From Paracoccus sediminicola (GTDB lineage Bacteria > Pseudomonadota > Alphaproteobacteria > Rhodobacterales > Rhodobacteraceae), in NCBI RefSeq assembly GCF_027912835.1, contig NZ_CP115768.1:558001-622000 (forward strand): DNA of 64,000 bases, in the 5' to 3' direction. The position numbers and the translations under genes were made by a program. The notes under the pieces are model-generated. The model was not told the origin of the DNA and made no database searches. It saw nothing but the letters and a program-made list of their open reading frames with translations. Shown here one piece after another: positions 52,776-61,610 of the stretch (positions are counted from its first letter, which is position 1; every line of letters starts with the position of its first letter).

Positions 52776-53096
52776 TCAGTCGTCATCCTCATTCGACACA
52801 TCCGCAATGTCGTCGAGCGATACGTCGCCATCGTCGTCGTCATCTTCCAGAAGATCGTCATCGACGCTGCTGTCATCGTCGTCATCGAGATCGTCTTCGA
52901 TGAGATCATCGCTCTGATCATCATCCTTCGACGCGGTCTTTTCAGAGACGAGCGAGCGGGTGCGGCCCTGGCTGAGGCTTTCCAGCGTCATCTCGGCATC
53001 GCAGACCGGGCAGGTCATCGGGTCTTTCTGCAGGTCATAGAAACGAGACCCGCATTGCGGGCAGAGGCGCTTCGTGCCCCATTCCTCTTTGGGCAT
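52776..53096 (-). CDS. TIGR02300 family (FYDLN-acid) zinc-ribbon protein
   Basis: A 106-residue alphaproteobacterial protein. The N-terminal zinc ribbon has CPQC (Cys12, Cys15) and CPVC (Cys29, Cys32) around the name-giving SRFYDLQKDP. The C-terminal half is almost entirely Asp/Glu (residues 60-106), giving an extremely acidic tail. The family function is unknown; the layout suggests contact with a basic partner. AAGGAGAATACC on the reverse strand precedes the ATG. It diverges from the metallopeptidase gene. Confidence 0.93.
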   Translation of the reverse strand: MPKEEWGTKRLCPQCGSRFYDLQKDPMTCPVCDAEMTLESLSQGRTRSLVSEKTASKDDDQSDDLIEDDLDDDDDSSVDDDLLEDDDDDGDVSLDDIADVSNEDDD

Positions 53097-53178
53097 GGTA
53101 TTCTCCTTACGCCGCGGTTAGGTAAATCCGCGTTCCCCTGCCACAAGCCCATCTAGCTGTAAAGTCCCTTCCGCAGCC

Positions 53179-53862
53179 ATGCCCGAGCAGATTACCGTCG
53201 ATGATATGCCCGTGGCCGTGCGCCGCAACAGCCGCGCGCGGCGGATGACGCTGCGGGTATCGCGCAGCGGGGGCGGGGTGGTGCTGACCCTGCCAAGCCG
53301 CGCGAGCCTGGAGGCGGGGCGTGATTTCGCGGTCTCGAAGGCCGACTGGCTGCGCCGGACCGTGGCGGCGATGCCCGCGCCGCGCATCGTGGCCGAGGGT
53401 GCGGCTTTGCCTGTGGCGGGGCAGGTGCTGCGGCTGCGCGTGCTGCCGGTGAAGCGCGTCACGATGGCCGAGGATGTTCTGGCTGTGCCCCGCGGCCGCC
53501 TTGTCGGGGCCACCGTTCAGGCCTGGCTGAAACATCGCGCCCATGCCGCGCTGCGCGAGGCGGTGGGGCGTCATGCGCATCGTCTGGGCCGGAGCCCCAC
53601 CGCGATGACGCTGCGTGACACGCGGTCCCGCTGGGGAAGCTGCACCTCGGAGGGGCGGCTGATGTTTTCGTGGCGGCTGGCCATGGCGCCGCCCGAGGTG
53701 CTGGATTACGTCGCCGCGCATGAGGTCGCGCATCTGGCGCATATGGATCACTCGCCGCGTTTCTGGGCGCAGGTCGAGGCGTTGATGCCGGATCATGCGC
53801 CGCATCGCCGCTGGCTGCGGCAGCATGGTGCCGATCTGCAAGCCTGGCGTTTCAAGGATTGA
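53179..53862 (+). CDS. SprT/YgjP-like M48-type zinc metallopeptidase (DUF45)
   Basis: A 227-residue protein of YgjP family length. The zinc site is HEVAH (181-185) in YVAAHEVAHLAHMDHSPRFW, with a further His in HMDHS. LRDTRSRWGSCTSEGRLMFS is the conserved strand region before it. No signal peptide is present, so it is cytoplasmic. Family members are putative metal-dependent proteases with unknown substrates. The gene diverges from the FYDLN-acid gene, a pairing that could share regulation. The DNA between the two starts is only 82 bases. Confidence 0.9.
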   Translation: MPEQITVDDMPVAVRRNSRARRMTLRVSRSGGGVVLTLPSRASLEAGRDFAVSKADWLRRTVAAMPAPRIVAEGAALPVAGQVLRLRVLPVKRVTMAEDVLAVPRGRLVGATVQAWLKHRAHAALREAVGRHAHRLGRSPTAMTLRDTRSRWGSCTSEGRLMFSWRLAMAPPEVLDYVAAHEVAHLAHMDHSPRFWAQVEALMPDHAPHRRWLRQHGADLQAWRFKD

Positions 53863-53872
53863 CGCCGCCCCC

Positions 53873-53888
53873 TCTTGTGATCACAAGA
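53873..53888. promoter_or_regulatory. Perfect 16-bp palindrome just upstream of gntR start, candidate operator
   Basis: TCTTGTGATCACAAGA is a perfect 16-base palindrome ending 4 bases before the ATG at 53893. TTGTGATCACAA-like sites are typical of GntR-family proteins, so autorepression is likely. It occupies the place of a ribosome binding site. Confidence 0.7.
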
Positions 53889-53892
53889 CGGC

Positions 53893-54549
53893 ATGAATGC
53901 CGCCCGCCCCGCCGATCCCACCGCCCATGAGCGGCTTTACCGCAATCTCCGCGGCCGGATCCTGGTCGGAGAGCTGCCGCCCGGCCAGGCGCTGACCATC
54001 CGCGGCCTCGCCAGGGACTACCATGTCTCGATGACGCCCGCCCGCGAGGCCGTGCGCAGGCTGGCGGCGGAAGGCGCACTGACGCTTTCGGCATCGGGGC
54101 GGGTGACGACGCCGGAACTCTCGGTGGAGCGGATCGAGGAACTCGCCGCGCTGCGGGCGCTGATCGAGCCGGAGCTGGCCGCACGCGCCTTGCCGCGCGC
54201 GCATTTCGCGCTGATCGACCGGCTGAGCGCGATCAATAACGGCATCGCCGATGCGGTGACCGGACATGACGCGGTGGGCTATATCCGCAGCAATCTGGAT
54301 TTTCACCGGACGCTTTATCTTCGCGCCCAGGCTCCGGCGATGCTGGCGATCCTGGAAACCGTGTGGCTACAGCTCGGCCCGACGATGCGGGCGCTTTACG
54401 GGCGGGTGCAGCGCAATGATCCGCCGTGCCATCACCGGATGATCATCGCCGCACTCAGGGCGGGCGATGAGCCGGCGCTGCGGCTTGCCATCCGCGCCGA
54501 TGTGACCCACGGTCTGCGCCATCTCACGGCGGATGGCACGACAAGCTGA
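53893..54549 (+). CDS. GntR family transcriptional regulator, FCD subfamily
   Basis: A 218-residue regulator. The winged helix is at residues 10-75 (RNLRGRILVGELPPGQALTI, VSMTPAREAVRRLAAEGALT). The FCD helical domain is at 85-215, with NLDFHRTLYLRAQAPAML carrying the expected His. No Shine-Dalgarno sequence precedes the ATG, because a perfect palindrome fills that region. The mRNA may be leaderless or the gene weakly translated. Neighbours are the metallopeptidase and argS, neither an obvious target, so it may act elsewhere and on itself. It is only distantly similar to the GntR at 28804. Confidence 0.9.
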   Translation: MNAARPADPTAHERLYRNLRGRILVGELPPGQALTIRGLARDYHVSMTPAREAVRRLAAEGALTLSASGRVTTPELSVERIEELAALRALIEPELAARALPRAHFALIDRLSAINNGIADAVTGHDAVGYIRSNLDFHRTLYLRAQAPAMLAILETVWLQLGPTMRALYGRVQRNDPPCHHRMIIAALRAGDEPALRLAIRADVTHGLRHLTADGTTS

Positions 54550-54624
54550 GCCGTGCTGGCGGCGGGCCGATGTTGACCTTTGGTGCCGGGCAGGGCTATC
54601 GCAGCCGGGAACAAGCGGAAGAAT

Positions 54625-56373
54625 ATGATGAACCTGTTTGCCGATATTCACGGCGTCGTTCTGGACGCGCTGAACGCAATGACCGAGGCGGGCGAACTGC
54701 CCTCGGGTCTGGATTACACGAATGTCACCGTCGAGCCGCCGCGCGATCCGGCGCATGGCGACATGGCGACGAATGCGGCGATGGTGTTGGCGAAGCCCGC
54801 CCGCGCCAAGCCGCGCGACATTGCCGAGAAACTGGCGGCCCGGCTGGGCGGCGATGCGCGGATCAATTCGGCCGAGGTGGCGGGGCCGGGCTTCATCAAT
54901 CTGCGGCTCGATTCCGCTGCGTGGCAGGGCGTCGTGAAGGCGGTGCTGAGCGCGCCCGAAGCCTATGGCCGGTCCGAAATGGGGCAGGGCACCAGGGTCA
55001 ATGTCGAATTCGTCTCGGCCAACCCGACCGGGCCGATGCATGTCGGTCATACGCGCGGCGCGGTGTTCGGCGACGCGCTTGCCAGCCTGCTGGATTTCGC
55101 CGGCTATGACGTGACTCGCGAATATTACATCAACGATGGCGGCGCGCAGGTCGATGTTCTGGCGCGATCCGCTTATGAACGCTATCGCGAGGCGAACGGG
55201 CTGGAACCGGCGATTGCCGAGGGGCTTTATCCCGGCGACTATCTGATCCCGGTCGGCGAAGCACTGAAAGAGAAATATGGCGACAGCCTGTTGGACAAGC
55301 CCGAAGAGGAATGGCTGGCCGAAATCCGCGAATTCGCCACCGAGAAGATGATGGAGATGATCCGCGCGGATCTCGCCTCGCTCAACGTGAAGATGGATGT
55401 CTATTCTTCGGAAAAGGCGCTTTACGGCTCGGGCCGGATCGAGGCGGCGATCGGGCGGCTGCGGTCCGCCGGGCTGATCTATGAAGGCGTGCTGGAGCCG
55501 CCCAAGGGCAAGCTGCCCGATGACTGGGAGGCGCGCGAGCAGACGCTGTTCCGCTCGACCGATCATGGCGACGACCAGGACCGGGCGGTCATGAAATCCG
55601 ACGGGAGCTGGACCTATTTCGCCCCCGACATCGCCTATCACTGGGACAAGATCGACCGGGGTTTCGATCAGTTGATCGACGTGTTCGGCGCCGATCATGG
55701 CGGTTATGTCAAGCGGATGAACGCGGCGGTCAAGGCGCTGTCGAATGGCCGTGTCCCGCTGGATGTGAAGCTGATCCAGCTGGTGAAGCTGTTCAAGAAC
55801 GGCGAGCCCTTCAAGATGTCCAAGCGCGCCGGCACTTTCGTCACGTTGCGCGACGTGGTCGAACAGGCGGGCCGCGACGTGACCCGCTTCCATATGCTGA
55901 CCCGCAAGAACGATGCGCCGCTGGATTTCGACTTCGCCAAGGTGCTGGAACAGTCCAAGGACAATCCGGTCTGGTATGTGCAATATGCCTCGGCCCGGGT
56001 GCATTCGGTGATGAAACGCGCCGCCGAGATGGGGGTGGATGTGTCGGATACGGCGCTGGCCGGGGCCGATCTGTCGGCGCTCGACCATCCCGCCGAGATG
56101 GAGCTGGTGCGCAAGCTGGCCGAATATCCCCGTCTGATCGAGGCGGCGGCCTCGGCGCATGAGCCGCATCGGGTGGCATTCTACCTGTATGATCTGGCCG
56201 GAGCCCTGCATTCGCTGTGGAATCGCGGCAATGACGAGACCGCGCTGCGCTTCATCCAGGAGGGCGATGCCAAGGCCACCGCGACAAAAATTGCGCTATT
56301 GCGTGCCGTTGGCGTTGTCATTTCGTCAGGTCTTGCTATTCTTGGGGTGACTCCGGCCAAGGAAATGCGCTGA
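54625..56373 (+). CDS. argS: Arginyl-tRNA synthetase
   Basis: A 582-residue class I synthetase. The N-terminal Add-1 domain is followed by [18 protein letters not shown], whose HVGH (from His139) is the HIGH motif. KMSKRAGTF (from Lys397) is the KMSKS motif, complete here although many ArgRS lack its lysine. The C-terminal anticodon-binding helices include [17 protein letters not shown]. It charges tRNA-Arg. Two adjacent ATGs (54625 and 54628) follow GCGGAAGA; I took the first. The SPOR gene follows 64 bases after the stop. Confidence 0.96.
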   Translation: MMNLFADIHGVVLDALNAMTEAGELPSGLDYTNVTVEPPRDPAHGDMATNAAMVLAKPARAKPRDIAEKLAARLGGDARINSAEVAGPGFINLRLDSAAWQGVVKAVLSAPEAYGRSEMGQGTRVNVEFVSANPTGPMHVGHTRGAVFGDALASLLDFAGYDVTREYYINDGGAQVDVLARSAYERYREANGLEPAIAEGLYPGDYLIPVGEALKEKYGDSLLDKPEEEWLAEIREFATEKMMEMIRADLASLNVKMDVYSSEKALYGSGRIEAAIGRLRSAGLIYEGVLEPPKGKLPDDWEAREQTLFRSTDHGDDQDRAVMKSDGSWTYFAPDIAYHWDKIDRGFDQLIDVFGADHGGYVKRMNAAVKALSNGRVPLDVKLIQLVKLFKNGEPFKMSKRAGTFVTLRDVVEQAGRDVTRFHMLTRKNDAPLDFDFAKVLEQSKDNPVWYVQYASARVHSVMKRAAEMGVDVSDTALAGADLSALDHPAEMELVRKLAEYPRLIEAAASAHEPHRVAFYLYDLAGALHSLWNRGNDETALRFIQEGDAKATATKIALLRAVGVVISSGLAILGVTPAKEMR

Positions 56374-56437
56374 TAAAGGCGCCGGGCCGGGATCGGGCAG
56401 TAATCAACAGCCGGTCACCCCGGCAGGCAGGCATCTT

Positions 56438-57595
56438 ATGGCAGTTACCGATTTCGGCTCGGGCCGTTTTGCGGATTCCGCGCCTCGTCAGGCTCGGGAA
56501 TATCGTTATCAGCATCAGGCTCAGGACGATTACGAAGAAGATTACGGCTGGTATGACGAAGACCAGCCCTATGCGGAAGAACATCCCGAAAGTCTCGGCG
56601 CGCGGCTTGGACGGCTGACCCATTACCTGGGCGCGGTCGTCTCGGTCTTGCTGCTGATCGGGCTCGTGGTCTGGGGCTATAAGCTGGTGGCCCGCGATGT
56701 GTCGGGCGTGCCGGTGATCCGCGCCGCAGTGGGCGAGGCGCGCACGGCACCGGATGAGCCTGGCGGAGAACTGGCGCAGAATGGCGGGCTTTCGGTGAAC
56801 GAGGTTGCCGCCGGCGTCGAAGTGCCGCCCAATGCAGAGATCGCCATCGCCCCCGCGCCGACCGGGCTGGAGGCCGATGATGTGGCGATGGGCGAACTGG
56901 CAGATCCCGCCGCCATGGATGCAGCCGCCGAAGACATCGCGCCGCTGCCGCCTCAGCAACCCGTGATCGCCGTCGCCGATGCCGAGGCCGCCGCCGGGCT
57001 TGCCGCCGGTCTGATCGCCGATGAGCCGGGCGATCTCGCCTCGCTTGGCATTGTCGGCGAGGGAGAGGACATAACTGCTCTCACCGCGCAGATGGAGGCC
57101 GAGGCCGCCGCCGACGCCGCCCCTGCGATCAGCGCGCCGCGCCCGGCACCGCGCCCGGCCAGCATCGCCGCGCGCGCGCAATCCGCGCCCGCCGCGACGG
57201 ACACCGCAGCGGCGAGCGAAACCGCGACCGAGACCGGCACCGAGACCGCCGCTGCCGCCCCGGCAGAGCGCCCGGCCATCGAGGACGCCGTGGCCGAAGC
57301 CGTTGCCGAAGACCCGCCTGCGACCGAAACCGCGCAAGTGTCTTCGGGCGCGCCTCTGGTGCAGATCGGCGCCTTCGATTCCAACGCCATTGCGGACAGC
57401 GAATGGGGCCGGATCTCGGGCCGGTTCTCGTCGCTCTTCTCGGGCAAGGCGCCGGTGGTGCAGACGACCGAGCGGAACGGGCGGACCTTCTATCGCCTGC
57501 GTGTCGCGGGGTTCGAATCGCGCGACGATGCGCGCCGCTTCTGCGCCGCGTTGCTCGCCGAAGGCACGGATTGCTATCCCGCCACGGCGCAGTAA
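56438..57595 (+). CDS. SPOR domain-containing protein
   Basis: A 385-residue bitopic protein. There is an acidic, tyrosine-rich cytoplasmic N-terminus (1-60), one transmembrane helix (about 63-82, LGAVVSVLLLIGLVVWGYKL), a long Ala/Pro/Glu-rich linker (about 90-305), and a C-terminal SPOR domain (about 310-385, LVQIGAFDSNAIADSEWGRI). SPOR domains bind denuded septal peptidoglycan, so it should act at the division site. It lies between argS and nagZ. The nagZ start overlaps its stop (TAATG). Confidence 0.9.
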   Translation: MAVTDFGSGRFADSAPRQAREYRYQHQAQDDYEEDYGWYDEDQPYAEEHPESLGARLGRLTHYLGAVVSVLLLIGLVVWGYKLVARDVSGVPVIRAAVGEARTAPDEPGGELAQNGGLSVNEVAAGVEVPPNAEIAIAPAPTGLEADDVAMGELADPAAMDAAAEDIAPLPPQQPVIAVADAEAAAGLAAGLIADEPGDLASLGIVGEGEDITALTAQMEAEAAADAAPAISAPRPAPRPASIAARAQSAPAATDTAAASETATETGTETAAAAPAERPAIEDAVAEAVAEDPPATETAQVSSGAPLVQIGAFDSNAIADSEWGRISGRFSSLFSGKAPVVQTTERNGRTFYRLRVAGFESRDDARRFCAALLAEGTDCYPATAQ

Positions 57596-58590
57596 TGACC
57601 ACTGCCGCGATTTTCGGGCTTCTCGGCACCGAACTCAGCAAGGCCGAGCGGGATTTCTTCCGCTCGGCCGATCCCTGGGGGTTCATCCTCTTTGCCCGCA
57701 ATGTCGAGCATCCCGATCAGCTTCGCCGGCTCACCGGAGATCTGCGCGAGGCCGTCGGGCGCGAGGCGATCATCACCATCGACCAGGAAGGCGGGCGCGT
57801 TCAGCGGATGCGCGCGCCGCACTGGGCCGAATGGGCGCCGCCTCTGGACGATGCCGGGCGCGGGCCGCAGGCGATGCGGCTGCGCTATCGGCTGATCGGG
57901 CAAGAGCTGCGCGCGATTGGGATCGACAGCAATTGCGCGCCGACGCTGGACATCGCCTCGGACGAGACGCATCCCTTCCTGCAAAACCGCTGCCTTGGCC
58001 GGGACGTGGCCAGCGTCGTCGCCAATGGCCGCGCCGTCGCCGACGGACTGCTGGAGGCGGGCGTCGTCCCGATCATGAAACACATGCCGGGGCATGGCCG
58101 CGCCGTTGCCGACAGCCACAAAGAAACGCCCTTGGTCTCTGCCCCGCTCGATGAGCTGAACCAGACCGATTTCGCGACTTTCCGGGCGCTGAACGATCTG
58201 CCGATGGGGATGAGCGCGCATATCCGCTTTTCCGATCTTGACGATGCGCCCGCCACGGCCTCGGCGCGGATGATCGGGGTGATCCGTGACGAGATCGGCT
58301 TTGACGGGCTGCTGATGACCGACGATATCTCGATGAACGGGCTGTCGGGCAGCATCGGGCAGCGCAGCGCGGCGGCCATCGCTGCGGGCTGCGATCTGGT
58401 GCTGCATTGCCATGGCCATATGTCCGAGATGGAAGAGGTCGTGGCCGAGGCGGGCGAGATGACGCCTGATGCGATCCGCCGCGGCGACGCGGCGCTGAGT
58501 GCCCGCCGCGCGCCGGATACCGCCCCCGCCGCCGAGCTGCTGGCCGAATATCGCAGCTCTGGCGGGCAGGTCGATTGGCCCCACGCTTGA
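57595..58590 (+). CDS. nagZ: Beta-N-acetylhexosaminidase (NagZ)
   Basis: A 331-residue family 3 glycoside hydrolase that removes GlcNAc from 1,6-anhydro-muropeptides during peptidoglycan recycling in the cytoplasm. TIDQEGGRVQRMRAPH binds substrate. KHMPGHGRAVADSH (from Lys162) is the signature with the catalytic His, and LMTDDISMNGLSG carries the nucleophile Asp. The ATG at 57595 overlaps the SPOR gene stop. The next gene, scpA, follows 50 bases later. Confidence 0.95.
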   Translation: MTTAAIFGLLGTELSKAERDFFRSADPWGFILFARNVEHPDQLRRLTGDLREAVGREAIITIDQEGGRVQRMRAPHWAEWAPPLDDAGRGPQAMRLRYRLIGQELRAIGIDSNCAPTLDIASDETHPFLQNRCLGRDVASVVANGRAVADGLLEAGVVPIMKHMPGHGRAVADSHKETPLVSAPLDELNQTDFATFRALNDLPMGMSAHIRFSDLDDAPATASARMIGVIRDEIGFDGLLMTDDISMNGLSGSIGQRSAAAIAAGCDLVLHCHGHMSEMEEVVAEAGEMTPDAIRRGDAALSARRAPDTAPAAELLAEYRSSGGQVDWPHA

Positions 58591-58640
58591 CTCAAGCGCG
58601 GGCTGCGCGGATTCTGCGCCCCTGAACCGATGAGGCCCGC

Positions 58641-59468
58641 TTGACCGACAACGTCACCCCTCTGCGACCCAGGCGCGAGAAGAAGGAGCCGCTTCCGCTC
58701 GAGGTCGCCACCGCTGTCGAGGAACGCCGCGCCGAAGAGGCGCTGATCGTCGATGTGGACGGCTATGAGGGACCGCTGGATCTGCTGCTGACATTGGCGC
58801 GGACACAAAAGGTCGATCTGATGCAGGTCTCGATCCTGCAACTCTCCGAGCAATATCTGGCCTTCGTCGAGGAGGCGCGCAAGCTGCGCATCGAACTGGC
58901 GGCGGATTACCTGGTCATGGCGGCCTGGCTGGCCTTTCTGAAATCGCGGCTGCTGCTGCCGCCCGACTCCGAGGAGGACGGCCCCTCTGCCGAGGATCTG
59001 GCCGCGCATCTGGCCTTCCAGCTCGAAAGGCTGGATGCGATGCGCAAGGCCTCGGCCCGGCTGATGGGGCGCGACCGGCTGGGGCAGACCCGTTTCGTGC
59101 GCGGCATGCCCGAGCAGATCGCCCGCAGCCGCAGCGTGACCTATGAGGTTGGGCTGATCGACCTGATGCGCGCCTATGCGCGGCTGAAAACCCGCGACGA
59201 GTTCCGCCCCTATGCCTTCGACCGCAAGGATGTGTTCACCATGGAGCAGGCGCTCGAGCGTGTGCGCCACCTGATCGGCTATGCCGGCGAGTGGACCTCG
59301 CTGGCCGAGTTCCTGCCCGATGGCTGGGGCCGGGGCGAGCGGGGACGTTCCGCGACCGCGGCGACCTTCGCCGCGACGCTGGAACTGGCGCGCGAGGGTA
59401 AGCTGGAAATCCGGCAGGCCGATACATTCGCGCCCATCACCATCCGCCGCAAGCCGGGGACAGAATGA
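58641..59468 (+). CDS. scpA: Segregation and condensation protein A
   Basis: A 275-residue kleisin that bridges SMC and ScpB in the chromosome condensin complex. Residues 33-52 (VDVDGYEGPLDLLLTLARTQ) are the kleisin N-terminal signature. SEQYLAFVEEARKLRIELAA and YLVMAAWLAFLKSRLLLPPD follow, and the C-terminal winged helix binds SMC (SLAEFLP, GRSATAATFAATLELAREGK). The only start that keeps the N-terminal domain is a TTG at 58641 with GAGG upstream; the next in-frame ATG is deep inside the domain. It overlaps scpB by ATGA. Confidence 0.94.
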   Translation: MTDNVTPLRPRREKKEPLPLEVATAVEERRAEEALIVDVDGYEGPLDLLLTLARTQKVDLMQVSILQLSEQYLAFVEEARKLRIELAADYLVMAAWLAFLKSRLLLPPDSEEDGPSAEDLAAHLAFQLERLDAMRKASARLMGRDRLGQTRFVRGMPEQIARSRSVTYEVGLIDLMRAYARLKTRDEFRPYAFDRKDVFTMEQALERVRHLIGYAGEWTSLAEFLPDGWGRGERGRSATAATFAATLELAREGKLEIRQADTFAPITIRRKPGTE

Positions 59469-60121
59469 ACGACGATCTGGAATTCCCGCCGCCGCCGCTC
59501 GATGAGCAGGAGCGGATGGTCGAAGCGATGCTGTTCGCCTCGGCCCAGCCGGTCAGCCTGCGCGACTTGGCGGAGCGCATGCCGCAGGGCGCCGACGCAG
59601 CCGAGGCCGTGGCGCGGCTGCGCAGCCGCTATGAGGGCCGGGGGGTGGAACTGACTCGCGTCGGCGACGCCTTCGCCTTCCGCACGGCACCGGATCTGTC
59701 CTTCCTGATGCAGACCGAGACCATCGAGACCCGCCGCCTGTCGCGCGCGGCCACCGAAACCCTCGCGATCATTGCCTATCACCAGCCGGTCACCCGCGCC
59801 GAGATCGAGGAAATCCGCGGCGTCGCGACCTCGCGCGGGACGCTGGATCAGCTGATCGAGCAGGGCTGGGTCCGGGTTGGCCGCCGCCGGATGACTCCGG
59901 GCCGGCCGGTGACATTCGTTGTGACCGAGGAATTTCTGGACCATTTCGGTCTGGAAACCGCCCGCGATCTGCCTGGCCTCTCCGAGCTGCGCGCCGCGGG
60001 TCTGCTGGACAGCCGCCCGCCCGGAGATTTGGCGGTGCCACTTGTCCGCGACAACGATGATGACGATATATCCGCTGAAAGCCGTCCCGGAGATCTCTTC
60101 GGCGAGGAGGAAGACATATGA
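59465..60121 (+). CDS. scpB: Segregation and condensation protein B
   Basis: A 218-residue protein with tandem winged helices. MVEAMLFASAQPVSLRDLAE is the N-terminal signature. SRAATETLAIIAYHQPVTRA and EIEEIRGVATSRGTLDQLIE are the second domain. It dimerises and binds ScpA in the SMC complex. The acidic C-terminal tail (about 190-218) is extra. It is coupled to scpA and to the next small gene by ATGA overlaps. Confidence 0.95.
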   Translation: MNDDLEFPPPPLDEQERMVEAMLFASAQPVSLRDLAERMPQGADAAEAVARLRSRYEGRGVELTRVGDAFAFRTAPDLSFLMQTETIETRRLSRAATETLAIIAYHQPVTRAEIEEIRGVATSRGTLDQLIEQGWVRVGRRRMTPGRPVTFVVTEEFLDHFGLETARDLPGLSELRAAGLLDSRPPGDLAVPLVRDNDDDDISAESRPGDLFGEEEDI

Positions 60122-60339
60122 ATCTGAACCATATCATCAATATGGTCATGCGCCAGGTCACGCGCCGGGCGACCAATGCGGGCATCGACAAGGGGCTCGA
60201 CATGCTCGCGCGGCGCGGCAAGGACCCCGCCGACATGACCGATCAGGAGCGCCGCGAGATGGCGAACTCCAAGAAGAGCACCCGTCAAATGGTCAAACGC
60301 GCCCGCAAGGCCGCGCGGATCACCCGCCGGATCCGCTGA
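60118..60339 (+). CDS. Small basic protein of unknown function
   Basis: A 73-residue, strongly basic protein (MNLNHIINMVMRQVTRRATN at the start, KRARKAARITRRIR at the end). The start overlaps the scpB stop (ATGA). The 3' end overlaps the convergent dcd gene by 20 bases (60320-60339). I think relatives exist next to scpB in other Rhodobacteraceae, but no function is known to me. Where many relatives have tatABC after scpB, this window has none. Confidence 0.75.
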   Translation: MNLNHIINMVMRQVTRRATNAGIDKGLDMLARRGKDPADMTDQERREMANSKKSTRQMVKRARKAARITRRIR

Positions 60340-61399
60340 ACTGCTTGGCGAGCTTCAGCCCCTGACCCTGATAATTCGACGCGATGTCCTGACCGTAAAG
60401 CCGCTCGGGCCGGCCAGCCATCTTTTCATAGACAAGCCGCCCGACGACCTGCCCATGTTCGAGCGCGAAGGGGGCCTCGTGGCACCGCACCTCCAGCACG
60501 CCGCGCGCGCCCTGACCTGACGGGCCGATGCCGAATCCGGGATCGAAGAACCCCGCGTAATGCACCCGGAACTCGCCCACCATCGCCAGATAGGGGGCCA
60601 TCTCGGCGGCGTAATCGGCGGGGATTGCCACCGATTCACGGCTGACGAGAATGTAGAACGCGCCGGGATCGAGGATCAGCCGCCCGTCCGTGCTGTGCAG
60701 CGCGTCCCAGAATTCGCGCGGGTCATAGGCCCCGATCCGGTCCAGGTCGATCACCCCGCTATGGGGCCGCGCCCGATAGCCGACGAGATCGCCGTCACCG
60801 GGCCGCAGATCGACCGAGAAGCCCAGCCCCTGATCGATCAGAGCCTCACCGCCGACCAGAGGCGTTTCGGCATGCAGCACGCACAGTGCCGCGTCATCCA
60901 GCACCGCCTGTCCACGCCGCAGCCGAAGCTGGTTCAGCCGCATCCCCGGACGCACCAGCACCGAGAAGCTGCGCGGGCAGATCTCGGCATAGAGCGGGCC
61001 GTCATAGCCGTCGGGCAGCCGGTCGAACTCGGTCCCGTCATCGGTGATCAGCCGGGTCAGCAGATCCAGCCGTCCGGTCGAGCTTTTCGCATTGGCCACC
61101 GCCGACAGCCCGCGCGGCAGACGCAGCCGCTCCATTAGCGGGACCAGATAGACACAGCCCTTCTCCAGCACCGCGCCGTTCGACAGATCCATCCGGTGCA
61201 TTTCGAAATCCGAGAGCCTCTCGCGCACGCCACGCCCCTTGCCGGGCAGGAACGACGCGCGCAGACGCCAGGCCTGCGCACCGAGGCGCAGGTCGAGGCT
61301 GGCGGGCTGGATCTGGGCATCGGTGATGGGCAGATCTGCGGTGATCGCGCCATCCGCAATCAGCGCGCGCAATTCGCTGTCTGGAAGAACACCGCTCAT
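60320..61399 (-). CDS. dcd: dCTP deaminase, long two-domain alphaproteobacterial type
   Basis: A 359-residue protein, about twice the length of E. coli Dcd (193), made of two related trimeric-dUTPase-like halves. The first half has DAQIQPASLDLRLGAQAWRL and RGLSAVANAKSSTGRLDLLT. The second has RLILDPGAFYILVSRESVAI and HYAGFFDPGFGIGPSGQGAR. The QPASLDLRLG and AGFFDPGFG strings are dCTP deaminase/dUTPase nucleotide-site motifs. It makes dUTP for dTMP synthesis. It converges on the small gene at 60118 with a 20-base overlap and lies downstream of tRNA-Pro on the same strand. Confidence 0.92.
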   Translation of the reverse strand: MSGVLPDSELRALIADGAITADLPITDAQIQPASLDLRLGAQAWRLRASFLPGKGRGVRERLSDFEMHRMDLSNGAVLEKGCVYLVPLMERLRLPRGLSAVANAKSSTGRLDLLTRLITDDGTEFDRLPDGYDGPLYAEICPRSFSVLVRPGMRLNQLRLRRGQAVLDDAALCVLHAETPLVGGEALIDQGLGFSVDLRPGDGDLVGYRARPHSGVIDLDRIGAYDPREFWDALHSTDGRLILDPGAFYILVSRESVAIPADYAAEMAPYLAMVGEFRVHYAGFFDPGFGIGPSGQGARGVLEVRCHEAPFALEHGQVVGRLVYEKMAGRPERLYGQDIASNYQGQGLKLAKQFSGSGG

Positions 61400-61456
61400 T
61401 TCCTCGACCTCCGCATAGACGAACGCCCACCCCGGACGGGATGGGCGGTTCGAAGA

Positions 61457-61534
61457 TGGTCGGGCTGGCGAGATTCGAACTCACGACCTTCCGTCCCCCA
61501 GACGGACGCGCTAACCAGGCTGCGCCACAGCCCG
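61457..61534 (-). tRNA. tRNA-Pro (anticodon GGG)
   Basis: A 78-base cloverleaf with encoded CCA. CGGGCTG pairs with CAGCCCG. The anticodon stem TCCGT/ACGGA encloses the loop CTGGGGG, giving GGG. The T arm is GAGTTCGAATCTC. Confidence 0.97.
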
Positions 61535-61584
61535 ACGCGGGCCATATAGGGCGAAGCGCCTCCGGGACACAAGGGGCCGCGTGA

Positions 61585-61609
61585 CAAAAAACCGACCCGC
61601 GATGCGCGG
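61585..61609 (-). terminator. Probable terminator after merR
   Basis: On the reverse strand CCGCG-CAT-CGCGG is followed, after five bases, by TTTTTT. It starts directly after the MerR-type stop. Confidence 0.55.
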
Positions 61610-61610
61610 C

